Positions 55,847 through 64,000 of a stretch of 64,000 nucleotides of DNA are shown here, piece after piece (the stretch's first letter is position 1; each line of letters begins with the position of its first letter). The position numbers were made by a program, and so were the translations under genes. The notes beneath the pieces were generated by a model. It did no database searches and was not told the DNA's origin. It saw only the letters and a program-made list of their open reading frames with translations. Origin of the DNA: an uncultured Desulfuromonas sp. (GTDB lineage: Bacteria; Desulfobacterota; Desulfuromonadia; Desulfuromonadales; Desulfuromonadaceae); the NCBI RefSeq assembly GCF_963678835.1, contig NZ_OY787470.1, positions 186,001-250,000 on the forward strand, read 5' to 3'.

Positions 55847-55972
55847 GCCGAAAGATCAAACCCTTCGCCGGGAACCTTTTCTCTTTGTTGTTCACCTTGT
55901 TTAATCTTAAAACAACAGCGGTGTTCAGTGGGCCGACGTGACTGGCACCGCATGACGACAAGGAGGCTCGCC

Positions 55973-57397
55973 ATGCTGTATTTTTTCGCTTGTGTACTCG
56001 CCCTGATTCTCGGTTACGTTTTTTACGGCCGTTTCGTTGATAACGTCTTCGGGCCTGATCCCAACCGTCCCACGCCTGCCCAGTCTCTGGCCGATGGCGT
56101 CGATTATGTGGAGATTTCGCCGAGGAAGATCTTCCTCATTCAATTGCTCAATATCGCCGGACTCGGCCCCATCTTCGGTCCGATTCTCGGTGCTTTGTAT
56201 GGCCCGTCGGCTCTGGTGTGGATCGTTCTCGGGTCCATCTTTGCCGGGGCAGTGCATGATTACTTTTCCGGCATGTTGTCGATTCGTCATGACGGCAAGA
56301 GTATTCCCGATGTGGTTGGCGTGCAGCTCGGTAACGGCTTCAAGCAGTTTATGCGGCTGTTTTCCATCGTGCTGTTGCTGCTGGTCGGCATTGTCTTTGT
56401 GCTCGGTCCGGCCAAATTGCTGGGCAAAATGTCCGGCCTTAATGTCACTGCCTGGGTCGTGATCATTTTCGGCTATTACTTCCTTGCCACGATTCTGCCG
56501 ATCCAGAAAATTATCGGTCGCCTCTATCCGCTGTTTGGCGCGATACTGATTTTTATGGCCGTTGGTTTGACCATTGCGCTGATGGTGCAGGGCTATGACT
56601 TTTATCCGCAACTGACCTTGAGTAACCTGCATCCTAAAGAGCTGCCGTTGTGGCCGCTGATGTTTATCACCATTGCTTGCGGTGCCATCAGTGGTTTTCA
56701 TGCCACTCAGTCGCCGCTCATGGCGCGCTGCGTGTCCAACGAGCGTCATGGCCGTTCGCTGTTTTATGGGGCGATGATCGGCGAAGGTTTGATCGCTCTG
56801 GTGTGGGCAACGCTCGGGATGGCTTTTTACCACGAGCCCGGCGCTCTCAATGAGGCCTTGGCTGTTGGTGGTCCGGCCCATGTTGTCAATGAGATCTCAA
56901 CCACTCTGTTGGGACCGGTCGGTGGCCTGCTGGCTGTGATCGGCGTCATTATTCTGCCGATCTCCTCCGGCGATACCGCGTTTCGCAGTGCCCGGTTGAT
57001 TATTGCCGACTTCTTTAATATGGAACAGCGCCAGGCAGGACGCCGTCTGTTGCTGGCCGTTCCCCTGTTTGCCATCGGATTTCTTATTTCTAAAGCGGAA
57101 TTTGGTGTCATCTGGCGTTACTTCGGCTGGGCCAACCAGACCCTGGCGACGATCGTGTTGTGGACCGCGGCCGCCTATCTGATCAAGCAGGGCAAGCTGC
57201 ATTGGATCGCCACGGTACCGGCGGTATTTATGACAGCCGTTGCCGCGACCTATCTCGGTTATGCGCCGATCGGCTTTGGTCTGCCACTGCAGGTGGCCAC
57301 GTACATCGGTCTCGGGGTGGCGACCTTCAGCCTGACCCTTTTCATGATCTGCTTTGGTCGCGGGCCTGATGTGGTTCTGGATCAGGATCCCATCTGA
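55973..57397 (+). CDS. cstA: CstA/BtsT-family carrier (probable pyruvate or peptide transporter)
   Basis: A 474-residue polytopic membrane protein with about 13 hydrophobic segments. CstA signatures include [81 protein letters not shown] and [20 protein letters not shown]. It is the shorter CstA form (E. coli CstA and BtsT are about 700). The ATG at 55973 follows AAGGAGG with a 7-base gap, and the extension to 55928 lacks such a site. BtsT in E. coli is a pyruvate/H+ symporter controlled by BtsSR; the kinase/regulator pair 1.1 kb upstream suggests the same circuit. Confidence 0.93.
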   Translation: MLYFFACVLALILGYVFYGRFVDNVFGPDPNRPTPAQSLADGVDYVEISPRKIFLIQLLNIAGLGPIFGPILGALYGPSALVWIVLGSIFAGAVHDYFSGMLSIRHDGKSIPDVVGVQLGNGFKQFMRLFSIVLLLLVGIVFVLGPAKLLGKMSGLNVTAWVVIIFGYYFLATILPIQKIIGRLYPLFGAILIFMAVGLTIALMVQGYDFYPQLTLSNLHPKELPLWPLMFITIACGAISGFHATQSPLMARCVSNERHGRSLFYGAMIGEGLIALVWATLGMAFYHEPGALNEALAVGGPAHVVNEISTTLLGPVGGLLAVIGVIILPISSGDTAFRSARLIIADFFNMEQRQAGRRLLLAVPLFAIGFLISKAEFGVIWRYFGWANQTLATIVLWTAAAYLIKQGKLHWIATVPAVFMTAVAATYLGYAPIGFGLPLQVATYIGLGVATFSLTLFMICFGRGPDVVLDQDPI

Positions 57398-57421
57398 ACC
57401 TTCCACTCAAAACGCATTATT

Positions 57422-57460
57422 CACAAGCCGTCCAGGTTTTTCCGGGCGGCTTGTGTTATT
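57422..57460 (+). terminator. Terminator of the carrier gene
   Basis: CACAAGCCGTCC and GGGCGGCTTGTG form a stem with one mismatch and a T-rich loop, followed by TTATTT, 25 bp after the stop. Confidence 0.8.
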
Positions 57461-57563
57461 TGACCTGGAAACGGGGAGATTGTGTTTACAAATTCGTCAA
57501 TGGGGCTACTGTTTGTTATGCTCCTTGAGCAGGGAGGCACAGCTTCCCGGCATGAATCTGAAG

Positions 57564-57596
57564 AGGGTGAGACCATTGGGTCACCCACAGTTTTTT
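57564..57596 (+). promoter_or_regulatory. Hairpin plus T tract in purT leader (possible attenuator)
   Basis: GGGTGA (57565-57570) pairs with TCACCC (57581-57586), extended by CC/GG inside, followed by ACAGTTTTTT. It lies about 25 bp before purT, downstream of a likely promoter, so it could be an intrinsic terminator controlled by an upstream leader element. No known riboswitch consensus was recognised in 57478-57560. Confidence 0.5.
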
Positions 57597-57617
57597 CCCG
57601 TTTCAGGAGGATCCGTC

Positions 57618-58799
57618 ATGGCAACAATAGGAACGCCCTTTTCCCCGACAGCGACCCGTGTCATGTTATGCGGTTCCGGGGAGTTGGGTAAAGAGGTGGT
57701 CATCGAATTTCAGCGTTTAGGTGTCGAGGTTATTGCCTGTGACAGTTATGCCAATGCCCCGGCCATGCAGGTCGCAGATCGTTCCTACACCTTTTCCATG
57801 CTTGATGGCGAGGAATTGCGCCGCGTGGTGGAATTTGAGCGGCCGCACTATATTATTCCCGAAGTGGAGGCGATTGCCACGGCGACATTGGTGGAACTGG
57901 AAAAAGAGGGCTTCAATGTCGTGCCTACGGCGCTTGCCGCCCAGTTGACCATGAACCGTGAAGGGATTCGACGTCTGGCGGCGGAAGATCTGGGGCTGGC
58001 GACGTCGGCTTACCGTTTTGCCGAGGATGAGGTGACTTTTCAGGCGGCGGTGGCTGAACTGGGGTTTCCGTGTGTCGTCAAGCCGATCATGAGTTCCTCC
58101 GGTAAAGGGCAAAGCGTGGTGCGCAGTGAGGATGACCTCGAGGCGGCCTGGGACTATGCCCAGAAGGGCGGTCGCGCCGGGGGTGGCAAAGTGATTGTTG
58201 AAGCCTTTCTTGATTTTGATTACGAGATCACCCTGCTGACAGTACGTCACAAAGAGGGCACCAGTTTCTGTCTGCCCATTGGCCATCGTCAGGAGGATGG
58301 TGACTATCGTGAATCGTGGCAGCCGCAGGCCATGAGCGGCGAGGTGCTGGACAAGGCCCAGCAGATGGCTAAACAGGTCACCGATGCGTTGGGCGGCTGG
58401 GGCATCTTCGGTGTGGAGCTGTTTATCCAGGGCTCCGAAGTCTTTTTCAGTGAAGTCTCGCCACGCCCGCACGATACCGGCCTGGTGACGTTGATTTCCC
58501 AGGATCTGTCAGAATTTGCCCTCCATGCACGGGCGATTCTTGGTCTGCCGATTCCCAATATTGCTCAACATGGACCATCGGCCTCGGCGGTCGTTCTGGT
58601 GGAGGGCCACTCAACCCAAGTCAGTTTCAGCGGCCTGGATGTGGCCCTGTCGCAACCGGATACTCAGTTGCGGCTATTCGGTAAACCGGGCGTTACCGGG
58701 AAACGCCGCCTCGGTGTGGTTCTGGCGCGCGATCATTCCGTGGATGCGGCGCGCGACAAAGCCGTGATTGCGGCTGACGCGGTTGAGGCTGTGCTGTAG
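57618..58799 (+). CDS. purT: Formate-dependent phosphoribosylglycinamide formyltransferase
   Basis: A 393-residue ATP-grasp enzyme making formyl-GAR from GAR, formate and ATP (third step of purine synthesis). It shows [38 protein letters not shown], the IPEVEAIAT segment, [20 protein letters not shown], and [14 protein letters not shown] near the Mg-ATP site. Length equals E. coli PurT (392). AGGAGG lies 8 bases before the ATG at 57618; the frame open to 57354 overlaps cstA and is not used. It uses formate rather than formyl-THF, which suits an anaerobe. Confidence 0.95.
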   Translation: MATIGTPFSPTATRVMLCGSGELGKEVVIEFQRLGVEVIACDSYANAPAMQVADRSYTFSMLDGEELRRVVEFERPHYIIPEVEAIATATLVELEKEGFNVVPTALAAQLTMNREGIRRLAAEDLGLATSAYRFAEDEVTFQAAVAELGFPCVVKPIMSSSGKGQSVVRSEDDLEAAWDYAQKGGRAGGGKVIVEAFLDFDYEITLLTVRHKEGTSFCLPIGHRQEDGDYRESWQPQAMSGEVLDKAQQMAKQVTDALGGWGIFGVELFIQGSEVFFSEVSPRPHDTGLVTLISQDLSEFALHARAILGLPIPNIAQHGPSASAVVLVEGHSTQVSFSGLDVALSQPDTQLRLFGKPGVTGKRRLGVVLARDHSVDAARDKAVIAADAVEAVL

Positions 58800-58948
58800 G
58801 GAGCGATCAGGCTCTCCTGGTTGAGCGACAGCGAATTTTGCCGAGGGTGCTGACGCTGAAAATCGCCGACTGGACAGCTGGTTAAAAAGGCAGTAATCTT
58901 TAACTTCCCTTAACAATTTTTACTAAAAATCCAACAATGGAGGGCAAC

Positions 58949-59617
58949 GTGAAAACTGCACTGATTCCCCTGATGGTCCTGCTGCTGATGCTGGCAGGCT
59001 GTGGCGAGGAAAAAACCGCGAAAACCGCGGAGCAACCCGCTCATGAAACAGCAGAAACGTCCGCAGGCCAGACGGTTAAGAAAACGGTGGATCACACCGT
59101 GGATGCGGTCAAAGAAAAGGCTGCCGAGGTGGTTGACGCCGGTAAAGAGGTAGCGGCCGAGGCGGTTGAAAGCGTGGAGACCGCAGCCAAGGATGTTGAA
59201 GCGGAAGTGACCGACATGGCGGCCAGCGCTGAGACGAAAGTCAGTGAAGCCACTCAGGAAGCTACGGCGACCGGCAGCGCCCTGTTGACCGGTTTGACGG
59301 AAAAAGCCCAGAGCGTGACGGAAACGCAAACCACGGCACAAACCGCTGCCGGTGACATGGTGGCACAAGCTGAAGACACAGCCGCCGCAGCGACCTCGGC
59401 CATCACTCCTCCGAAAACCGTGGTAATTGAAAATAATTACGGCAATGTCACGTTGCCCCATGCATTTCACGGCAAAACCTATGGCTGCCCGACCTGCCAT
59501 GGGGATAAAACTCCCGGTCCTTTTGAGCTGGGCAAGGCCACGGCTCATGTCTTGTGCAAAGATTGCCATAAAGAGAACAATGGACCGACAAAATGTAGTG
59601 GTTGCCACAAAAAATAA
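58949..59617 (+). CDS. Lipoprotein with LEA-like helical linker and triheme c7-type cytochrome domain
   Basis: A 222-residue protein in three parts. First is a lipoprotein signal with lipobox LMLAGC. Second is a long Ala/Glu/Lys/Thr-rich amphipathic region (about residues 20-160) resembling LEA or YtxH-like repeats (KEKAAEVVDAGKEVAAEAVE). Third is a C-terminal 65-residue domain with three CxxCH motifs (CPTCH, CKDCH, CSGCH) and exactly three further His (PHAFH and TAH), enough for three bis-His hemes as in cytochrome c7. GTG at 58949 is taken as start (GGAGGG 5 bases upstream). Probably a membrane-tethered electron carrier. A terminator follows. Confidence 0.85.
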   Translation: MKTALIPLMVLLLMLAGCGEEKTAKTAEQPAHETAETSAGQTVKKTVDHTVDAVKEKAAEVVDAGKEVAAEAVESVETAAKDVEAEVTDMAASAETKVSEATQEATATGSALLTGLTEKAQSVTETQTTAQTAAGDMVAQAEDTAAAATSAITPPKTVVIENNYGNVTLPHAFHGKTYGCPTCHGDKTPGPFELGKATAHVLCKDCHKENNGPTKCSGCHKK

Positions 59618-59641
59618 GCTCTTAATGCTCCTTTCAGAACG

Positions 59642-59677
59642 CCAAAGCGCCCCCGTATGCCGGGGGCGCTTTTTTGC
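59642..59677 (+). terminator. Rho-independent terminator
   Basis: AAAGCGCCCCCG and CGGGGGCGCTTT pair around TATGC and continue as TTTTTT, about 25 bp after the cytochrome stop. Confidence 0.92.
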
Positions 59678-59705
59678 TTTTTATGCAGGGTGATTTTTCA
59701 GATAA

Positions 59706-59787
59706 CGTATACGTTTGACCTTTGAAAAAACTGCTGATACGGTGGAGTAAGTACCTGTACTGTATACGGTTTTTTGTCGTGTATACG
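59706..59787 (+). promoter_or_regulatory. Promoter region of nfnAB with three GTATAC palindromes
   Basis: CGTATACG (59706-59713), TGTATACGG (59761-59769) and GTGTATACGTG (59779-59789) each contain GTATAC. A promoter-like TTGACC (59715) and TACGGT (59738) with a 17-base gap lies between the first and second. The arrangement suggests a repressor or activator site; the protein is unknown. Confidence 0.5.
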
Positions 59788-59801
59788 TGTTTGGAGAGCC
59801 C

Positions 59802-60641
59802 ATGTTTGAAATTATTGAAAACACAATATTGGCCCCGGGATTACATCGTTTAACCGTGGTGGCACCGCGCATTGCTGCCGCGCGTCAACCCGGACAGTTT
59901 GTCATGGTGCGCCGCGACGTTGGTGAAGAGCGTATCCCGCTGACCATTGGTGCGGCAGACAGCCATAACGGCACGATTACCCTGTTTGTTCAAGCGACGG
60001 GTGCGGCAACACGGCGCATTGTTGCGACGCCGGTTGGTGGTGTGTTGCGTGATGTTGCCGGTCCTCTCGGTCAACCGACTGACATTGAGCAGTGGGGCCG
60101 GGTGGCCTGTCTCGGTGGCGGTGTCGGCACAGCGGTGCTCTATCCACTGGTGCGTGCCCTGCATGAGTCAGGTAATGCCGTGACCTCAATCATTGGCGGC
60201 CGTTCGGCCGACTATGTGATTTTAGAGGAAGAACTGGGCCCATTCAGTGATGCGGTGCAGGTGACGACCGATGACGGTAGTCGCGGCAGCCAGGGGTTTG
60301 TCACCCAGGCGCTGGAGACGTTGATTGCCGACGAAGCTCAACGCCCGCAGGCGGTTTTTGCCGTCGGACCGTTGCCGATGATGCGCGCCGTGGCCGACGT
60401 CACACGTCCCTGGCAGATCAAAACCGTGGTCAGCCTCAACCCGATCATGATCGACGGCACCGGCATGTGCGGTGGTTGCCGGGTGACCATTGGTGATGAG
60501 GTGCGGTTTGCCTGTGTCGACGGTCCTGAATTTGATGCCCATCAGGTGGATTTTGCCGGTCTGATGGATCGTCTGACCATGTATCGTGATCATGAAACCT
60601 GTCATCTGGATGCCGTCATGGCGCAGGGAGGTGCCGCATGA
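59802..60641 (+). CDS. nfnA: NAD-binding flavoprotein subunit NfnA/SudB
   Basis: A 279-residue ferredoxin-NADP reductase-fold protein (FAD domain RQPGQFVMVRRDVGEERIPLTI; NAD domain ACLGGGVGTAVLYPLVRALH), with a C-terminal 2Fe-2S site: Cys in GTGMCGGCRVTIGDEVRFACVDGPEFD (C-x-x-C ... C). With the downstream subunit it forms NADH-dependent reduced ferredoxin:NADP oxidoreductase (electron bifurcating) or sulfide dehydrogenase. The ATG at 59802 follows GGAG; the GTG at 59787 is an alternative. It overlaps nfnB by 4 bp (ATGA). Confidence 0.92.
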   Translation: MFEIIENTILAPGLHRLTVVAPRIAAARQPGQFVMVRRDVGEERIPLTIGAADSHNGTITLFVQATGAATRRIVATPVGGVLRDVAGPLGQPTDIEQWGRVACLGGGVGTAVLYPLVRALHESGNAVTSIIGGRSADYVILEEELGPFSDAVQVTTDDGSRGSQGFVTQALETLIADEAQRPQAVFAVGPLPMMRAVADVTRPWQIKTVVSLNPIMIDGTGMCGGCRVTIGDEVRFACVDGPEFDAHQVDFAGLMDRLTMYRDHETCHLDAVMAQGGAA

Positions 60642-62050
60642 CGGAAGCGATGACACCGCAACAACGTCTGGCCATCCAGCGCGTTATTATGCCGGAACAG
60701 GATGCTGGTGTGCGCAGTGGTAACTTTACCGAAGTCAACCTCGGCTTGACCCATGAGCAGGCGATGGCGGAAGCGCAACGCTGCCTGCAGTGTAAAAGTC
60801 GGGTGTGCGTTGACGGTTGTCCGGTACAGGTCGGCATCCCCGAATTTATTGCTGCGGTGGCCAATGATGATCTGCCTGGCGCCGCACGCATCCTGCAGCA
60901 GGATAATGCCCTCCCCGCCGTCTGTGGCCGTGTCTGCCCACAGGAGAATCAATGTGAAGCACGCTGTGTGCGTGGTGTTAAAGGCGAGGCCGTGGCCATT
61001 GGCTATCTGGAGCGTTACGTGGCCGATTGGGCCATGATGCATGACGGAGAACTGGAAAATTCCGGCCCGGTCACGCCGAGTGGCAAGAGCGTTGCTGTGG
61101 TTGGCAGCGGCCCGTGTGGTCTGGCTGCGGCGGGAGATTTGATCCGTCACGGTCATCAGGTGACGATCTTTGAAGCGTTGCACGATACCGGCGGCGTGTT
61201 GCGTTACGGTATTCCCGAGTTTCGTTTACCTAAGACCATCGTCGATGAGGAAGTGTCGCGTCTCGAAGCGCTGGGGGTTGAGATTCAGTGCAATGTCGTG
61301 GTGGGGAAAACCCTGACCATTGATCAGCTCAAAGACGTTTTCGATGCGGTGTTGATCAGCAACGGTGCCGGATTGCCGATGATGATGAACATTCCTGGTG
61401 AACACCTCAAAGGGGTTTATGCCGCCAATGAATACCTGACCCGCGTTAACTTGATGGGTGCCGGGCGTCTCGCCGACAGTCCGACACCGATTTTACAGGG
61501 CAAGCGGGTGGCCGTGGTCGGCGCCGGCAATACCGCCATGGATTGTGTGCGTACTGCCCGTCGCCTGGGCGCGGAGCAGGCCATGATCGTCTATCGGCGC
61601 AGTGAAGCGCAGATGCCCGCCCGTCGTGAGGAGGTGCATCACGCCAAGGCCGAAGGCGTCGAATTTGTCATGCTCAGCTCACCGCTGGAGATCCTCGGCA
61701 ATGAACAGGGCTGGGCAACGGCATTGCGCTGTCAGAAAATGCGTCTCGGTGAGCCGGATGCTTCCGGGCGTCAACGGCCGGAACCGATTGACGGCGAAAC
61801 CATTGACCTGGCTGTTGATGTGGTGGTCAATGCCTTGGGAACCCGGCCCAATCCCCTGTTGACGGCAACCGCGCCTCATCTGGAATTGCAACCGTCCGGT
61901 CAGATTCGTATTGACGATGACGCTCGTACCAATCTGCCCGGCATTTATGCCGGGGGCGATATCACCCGTGGCGGATCGACGGTGATCCTGGCCATGGGCG
62001 ATGGCAAACGGGCGGCATCCCGGATTCATCAGATGTTGAGTGGTGGCTGA
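60638..62050 (+). CDS. nfnB: Glutamate synthase-like flavoprotein subunit NfnB/SudA
   Basis: A 470-residue protein of the GltD-like family. The N-terminus carries two Fe-S cluster motifs (AQRCLQCKSRVCVDGCPVQV and AVCGRVCPQENQCEARCVRG). A FAD-binding GSGPCGLAAAGDLIRHGHQV and an NADP-binding VVGAGNTAMDCVRTARRLGA follow, ending GGDITRGGSTVILAMGDGKR. No glutamate synthase large subunit is nearby, and the adjacent nfnA indicates the Nfn/Sud complex rather than GltBD. The start overlaps the nfnA stop. Confidence 0.93.
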   Translation: MTEAMTPQQRLAIQRVIMPEQDAGVRSGNFTEVNLGLTHEQAMAEAQRCLQCKSRVCVDGCPVQVGIPEFIAAVANDDLPGAARILQQDNALPAVCGRVCPQENQCEARCVRGVKGEAVAIGYLERYVADWAMMHDGELENSGPVTPSGKSVAVVGSGPCGLAAAGDLIRHGHQVTIFEALHDTGGVLRYGIPEFRLPKTIVDEEVSRLEALGVEIQCNVVVGKTLTIDQLKDVFDAVLISNGAGLPMMMNIPGEHLKGVYAANEYLTRVNLMGAGRLADSPTPILQGKRVAVVGAGNTAMDCVRTARRLGAEQAMIVYRRSEAQMPARREEVHHAKAEGVEFVMLSSPLEILGNEQGWATALRCQKMRLGEPDASGRQRPEPIDGETIDLAVDVVVNALGTRPNPLLTATAPHLELQPSGQIRIDDDARTNLPGIYAGGDITRGGSTVILAMGDGKRAASRIHQMLSGG

Positions 62051-62108
62051 CGCCGCATCCTGGTGTCGGATAAAAGCTGCGAACGTCAACTTGAACACAG
62101 GATGAATC

Positions 62109-62690
62109 ATGAAACGGATTGAGATTATCAAAGCGGATATCACTCAGCTCAATGTCGATGCGATTGTTAACACAGCGACAACAAAGTTGTTGGGAAGCGG
62201 CGGTGTGGATGGCGCCATTCACGATGCGGCCGGACCGGAGCTGATGGAAGAGTGTCGGCGGTTGAAGGGCTGCCTGGTGGGAACAGCCAAAATTACGTCA
62301 GGCTATAATCTTCCGGCTCGCTATGTCATTCACACCGTTGGACCACAATGGGACGAGGGGCAGGGCAATGAGCAGGCGTTGCTGGCTTCCTGTTACCGGG
62401 CCTGTTTCAGTCTGGCACGTGAATATGGTCTGAAAACTCTGGCCTTTCCGGCCATCAGTTGCGGCAGTTATCAGTTCCCGGTGCCGACAGCCTGTGAGAT
62501 CGCCATGGATGTGGTGGAACAGTGTCTGCGTGGGAATGATCAGATCGAACGGGTCATCTTTGTCTGTTATCGTGATGCCGTGGAGCGGACGTTGAAGCAA
62601 CTCCTTGCGGAGAAAATGATGCCTTTGGTTGACAATTTAGCACCACAACCCGGCTTTACGAATTACCCGGGTTGTGAAATAACAGTCTAA
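62109..62690 (+). CDS. Macro-domain protein (O-acetyl-ADP-ribose deacetylase type)
   Basis: A 193-residue macro domain with DAIVNTATTKLLGSGGVDGA, the ADP-ribose-binding loop GTAKITSGYNLPARYVIHTVGP and TLAFPAISCGSYQFP, like YmdB/MacroD. The usual N-A-A-N of the first loop reads N-T-A-T here, so the catalytic Asn is replaced by Thr and deacetylase activity is uncertain, although binding should persist. An extra about 20-residue tail extends past the domain. The stop is followed 7 bases later by a family 1 repeat. Confidence 0.88.
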   Translation: MKRIEIIKADITQLNVDAIVNTATTKLLGSGGVDGAIHDAAGPELMEECRRLKGCLVGTAKITSGYNLPARYVIHTVGPQWDEGQGNEQALLASCYRACFSLAREYGLKTLAFPAISCGSYQFPVPTACEIAMDVVEQCLRGNDQIERVIFVCYRDAVERTLKQLLAEKMMPLVDNLAPQPGFTNYPGCEITV

Positions 62691-62697
62691 AGAAGGG

Positions 62698-63254
62698 TGG
62701 GCATTGCCCACCCGTTAGATCGGTGCCACACCAGAGATAGAGCGCGACTGAAGATTGTTATCAACGTTTTACGCCAAAGCTGATGCGTTGCACGATTCGC
62801 CGACCTAAAGGGCGGCGAGCCGGATCTGCAAAGCATAACGGAAACAGACCCATTGTCGGTTGATCTGAGGTTCAGGAGAAGTTCAAGCTGGTTTTTGCAT
62901 CCTTTTGAGCGGCCAGTCAAAAGGATGTCGGCTGCCGGGACGAACCCCGGCGACCTTGACTTTGATCTTGAGATTCAGTGGTTCGTAATACGCAACGAAT
63001 CGCACCGGCGAACATCATCCGTTCGCGAAGGTGGTACCCACGTGACGCGGGCTTCCGCGCCCGCACGTCGGGGCACTTTTGCGTCGACAAAAGTACCGCA
63101 AAATCGACTCCCGTCATTGCACCCTCCGGGTTCCCTCTCTCCATTCTCTTACATCGCAATGTCGGCAAAACTCGCTACCGCTCAAACAGGTTGCCGACAA
63201 CCATTGCGCTGACGTTCATTGCGTTCGGTGCTGCTGAACGGGAGGGCTTGGCTG
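62698..63254 (+). repeat. Dispersed repeat family 1, long copy A
   Basis: About 557 bp. It starts with hairpin GGGCATTGCCCACCC, then the segment shared with 9617-9886 and 11745-12145 in inverse orientation, CATCCTTTTGA...TCAAAAGGATG and GCCGGG...CCCCGGC hairpins. A second half follows (CACGTGACGCGGGCTTCCGC, ACTTTTGCGTCGACAAAAGT, GTTGCCGACAACCATTGCGC, GTGCTGCTGAACG). Translated pieces such as MSAAGTNPGDLDF recur in each copy but are not proteins. Confidence 0.85.
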
Positions 63255-63269
63255 CTCAATAACACACGA

Positions 63270-64000
63270 CTGCAGGGCGGGCACCGTCCCGCCCGTTTGA
63301 TCGGTGCCACACCAGTGATAGAGCGCGACTGAAGATTGTTGTCAACATTTTACGCCAGAGATGATGCGTTGCATGATTCGTCGACCTAAAGGGCGGCGAG
63401 CCGGATCTGCAAAGCATAACGGAAACAGACTCATTGTCGGTTGATCTGAGGGCCAGGAGGTATTCAGGCTGGTTTTTTCATACTTTTGAGCGGCCAGTCA
63501 AAAGGATGTCGGCTGCCGGGACGAACCCCGGCGACCTTGACTTTGCCTTTGATCTTGATCGTCAGTGGTTCAGATTTCGGAACAGGTCGCGCTGGCGAAC
63601 ATCAGCTATTCACACCAGTTGGTTCCCACGTGACGTGGGCTTCCGCGCCCACACCTCGGGCCACTTTTGCGTCGACAAAAGTAGCGTAAAATCGACCCCC
63701 AAGGGGTTGTCATCAATCAGCCTTCACGGAGTTGTTGCGGATCTTTTTCACGTCATCCGCGTTATCGGTCGTCGCCATAGAACGACTATAGCTCCTCCCT
63801 CTGCCTTGCTGACGCAAAAAATCTCACGCAACACCTCTCGTTCATCTGATTAATAACAACCCCAATGCCCCCTACGGGTTCCCTCACGCCATTCACTTAC
63901 CCTGCGATGTCGGCAAAAACTCGGCCTGTGTGCCACAGTCCTCAAACAGTTTGCCGACACCCATCGCAGCGACGTTCACTCTGTTCGGCGCTACTGAACG
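63270..64000 (+). repeat. Dispersed repeat family 1, long copy B (runs off window)
   Basis: A second consecutive copy of the same unit, starting GGGCGGGCACCGTCCCGCCC and showing the same hairpins and the CACGTGACGTGGGCTTCCGC segment. It carries an extra stretch of about 160 bp (about 63690-63860) before rejoining at CCCTACGGGTTCCCTC and continuing to GGCGCTACTGAACG at the window end. Confidence 0.82.

Noticed and set aside
60638..62050. Glutamate synthase small subunit (gltD)
   Set aside because: No large subunit is present and the gene overlaps nfnA, which fits the Nfn/Sud complex.
62853..63853. Frames giving proteins with MSAAGTNPGDLDF in the end region
   Set aside because: They are translations of family 1 repeat hairpins and recur out of context in each copy.
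1..64000. CRISPR arrays, tRNA and rRNA genes
   Set aside because: I looked for regularly spaced short repeats and for tRNA cloverleaf and rRNA signatures and found none; the repeats present are dispersed families or IS ends.

Overview
The window looks like part of a deltaproteobacterial (Desulfuromonas/Pelobacter-type) chromosome of moderate GC. The clues are a CstA-type carrier next to a LytS/LytTR pair, an NfnAB/SudAB-type bifurcating flavoprotein pair, a multiheme c7-like lipoprotein cytochrome, and housekeeping genes closest in character to that group. This is inferred from protein character only; there is no rRNA marker in the window.

Layout. 1-4.5 kb is core: miaA (cut by the window edge), pcnB, a VOC protein, folK, a small metal-site membrane protein and a transaldolase. 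4.7-32.8 kb is an accessory zone full of insertion sequences (two copies of an IS701/IS4-like element, IS4, IS3, two copies of an IS5-like element, and an IS1182 carrying an IS200) and at least four dispersed repeat families. Its cargo includes a split methyltransferase behind an attC-like site, a hipA-hipB toxin-antitoxin operon with two operators, lipoproteins, a CsgG-like protein and two orphan sensor histidine kinases. 32.8-42.5 kb is a PBP1C/alpha-2-macroglobulin envelope-defence operon. The macroglobulin gene has an N-terminal LprI domain and is interrupted by an IS4 element inside its signal peptide. 42.9-45.2 kb is ilvBN with a valine-rich leader peptide and attenuator.

45.6-48.8 kb is a small island. 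It holds an unrecognised 324-residue protein, a protein with the full active-site pattern of ribosome-inactivating proteins (ricin A-chain type RNA N-glycosidases), a decayed YadA-type adhesin and a decayed LuxR-type regulator. The RIP-like gene is the most unusual item in the window.

48.9-62.7 kb returns to stable chromosome: a chemoreceptor, a small protein, a BtsS/BtsR-like two-component system, a DUF4198 protein, a CstA/BtsT-like carrier, purT, a triheme lipoprotein cytochrome, nfnA-nfnB and a macro-domain protein. Upstream of the carrier are two identical ACCGCTTA boxes exactly 13 bases apart, the arrangement known for E. coli BtsR. The pair therefore probably senses pyruvate or a related substrate and switches on the carrier. 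62.7-64 kb is two consecutive copies of a long intergenic repeat.

Two genes (methyltransferase and macroglobulin) are each split by an IS4-family element flanked by perfect 9-bp target duplications, and precise excision would restore both frames.
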